Shown here one piece after another: positions 7,987-8,073 of a stretch of DNA of 8,073 bases. Positions within the stretch are counted from its first letter, which is position 1. The number at the start of each line of letters is the position of its first letter. The position numbers and the translations under genes were made by a program. The notes beneath the pieces are model-generated. The model saw nothing but the letters and a program-made list of their open reading frames with translations, did no database searches and had not been told where the DNA came from. The stretch comes from Pseudomonadota bacterium (lineage in GTDB: Bacteria; Pseudomonadota; Alphaproteobacteria; Sphingomonadales; Sphingomonadaceae): contig JAEXLC010000266.1 in the NCBI GenBank assembly GCA_023445495.1, forward strand, positions 1-8,073, written 5' to 3'.

Positions 7987-8069
7987 CGTCATCCCCGCGT
8001 AGGCGGGGATCCAGAGTAACAAAGCGATGTCCTGCGTTACTCTGGATCCCCGCCTGCGCGGGGATGACG
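7987..8069. repeat. Near-perfect 34-base inverted repeat
   Basis: The left arm 7987-8020 and right arm 8036-8069 are inverted copies matching at 33 of 34 positions, separated by a 15-base spacer (8021-8035). Each arm begins or ends with CGTCATCCCCGC and itself holds a smaller palindrome (ATCCCCGC with GCGGGGAT, separated by a few bases). The arm continues into CCAGAGTAAC. The structure could form a long hairpin or cruciform. It looks like two head-to-head copies of a palindromic repeat unit. No gene is visible in it. Confidence 0.8.
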
Positions 8070-8073
8070 AAGG

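Noticed and set aside
7928..8069. Possible CRISPR array from repeated CGTCATCC units
   Set aside because: Only a few copies, partly inverted, with unequal spacing and no uniform spacers; they fit extragenic palindromes.

Overview
The window is GC-rich and codon-biased like an alphaproteobacterium. I infer a sphingomonad (Sphingomonas or a relative). The basis is an alginate-export-type outer-membrane barrel, a CHX/Kha1-like cation/proton antiporter, a lone GAF protein of a familiar sphingomonad type, and CGTCATCC-type palindromic repeats between genes. No rRNA, tRNA, CRISPR array, transposase or phage gene is visible. Eight protein-coding genes account for almost all of the DNA.

Layout. (1) 55-2625, minus: a membrane hybrid sensor histidine kinase (CHASE3-PAS-HisKA-HATPase-receiver-Hpt). 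(2) 2626-2778: a divergent intergenic region. (3) 2779-3540, plus: two consecutive single-domain CheY-like response regulators, 3 bases apart and clearly paralogous. (4) 3610-4125, minus: a free-standing GAF-domain protein, convergent with the regulators and separated from them by a small palindrome. (5) 4196-4917, minus: a type II toxin-antitoxin pair, a Phd/YefM-like antitoxin followed by a PIN-domain VapC-like toxin. (6) 4918-5124: a 207-base divergent intergenic region. (7) 5125-6498, plus: a CPA2 cation/proton antiporter. (8) 6513-6549: an intrinsic terminator. (9) 6563-7771, plus: an outer-membrane barrel of the alginate-export/porin type. (10) 7772-8073: about 300 bases with no gene, packed with inverted repeats. 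It holds a three-way-junction palindrome nested in a larger repeat, a terminator-like hairpin, a short GAAA-looped palindrome and a near-perfect 34-base inverted repeat. Bases 1-54, downstream of the kinase, are GC-rich and contain a 10-base palindrome (GGCCCGGGCC, 5-14) but no clear terminator.

How the parts may work together (inference). The kinase carries its own receiver and a C-terminal Hpt-like domain, and the two stand-alone receivers are transcribed divergently from it. They could form a multistep phosphorelay. No DNA-binding output domain is present here, so the final output must lie elsewhere or act through protein-protein contact. The antiporter and porin are co-directional but separated by a good terminator, so they are probably expressed at different levels rather than as a simple operon. 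The toxin-antitoxin pair is a common accessory module and has no evident link to its neighbours.

Nothing here is a clearly new biological system. The least explained part is the structured repeat cluster after the porin gene.
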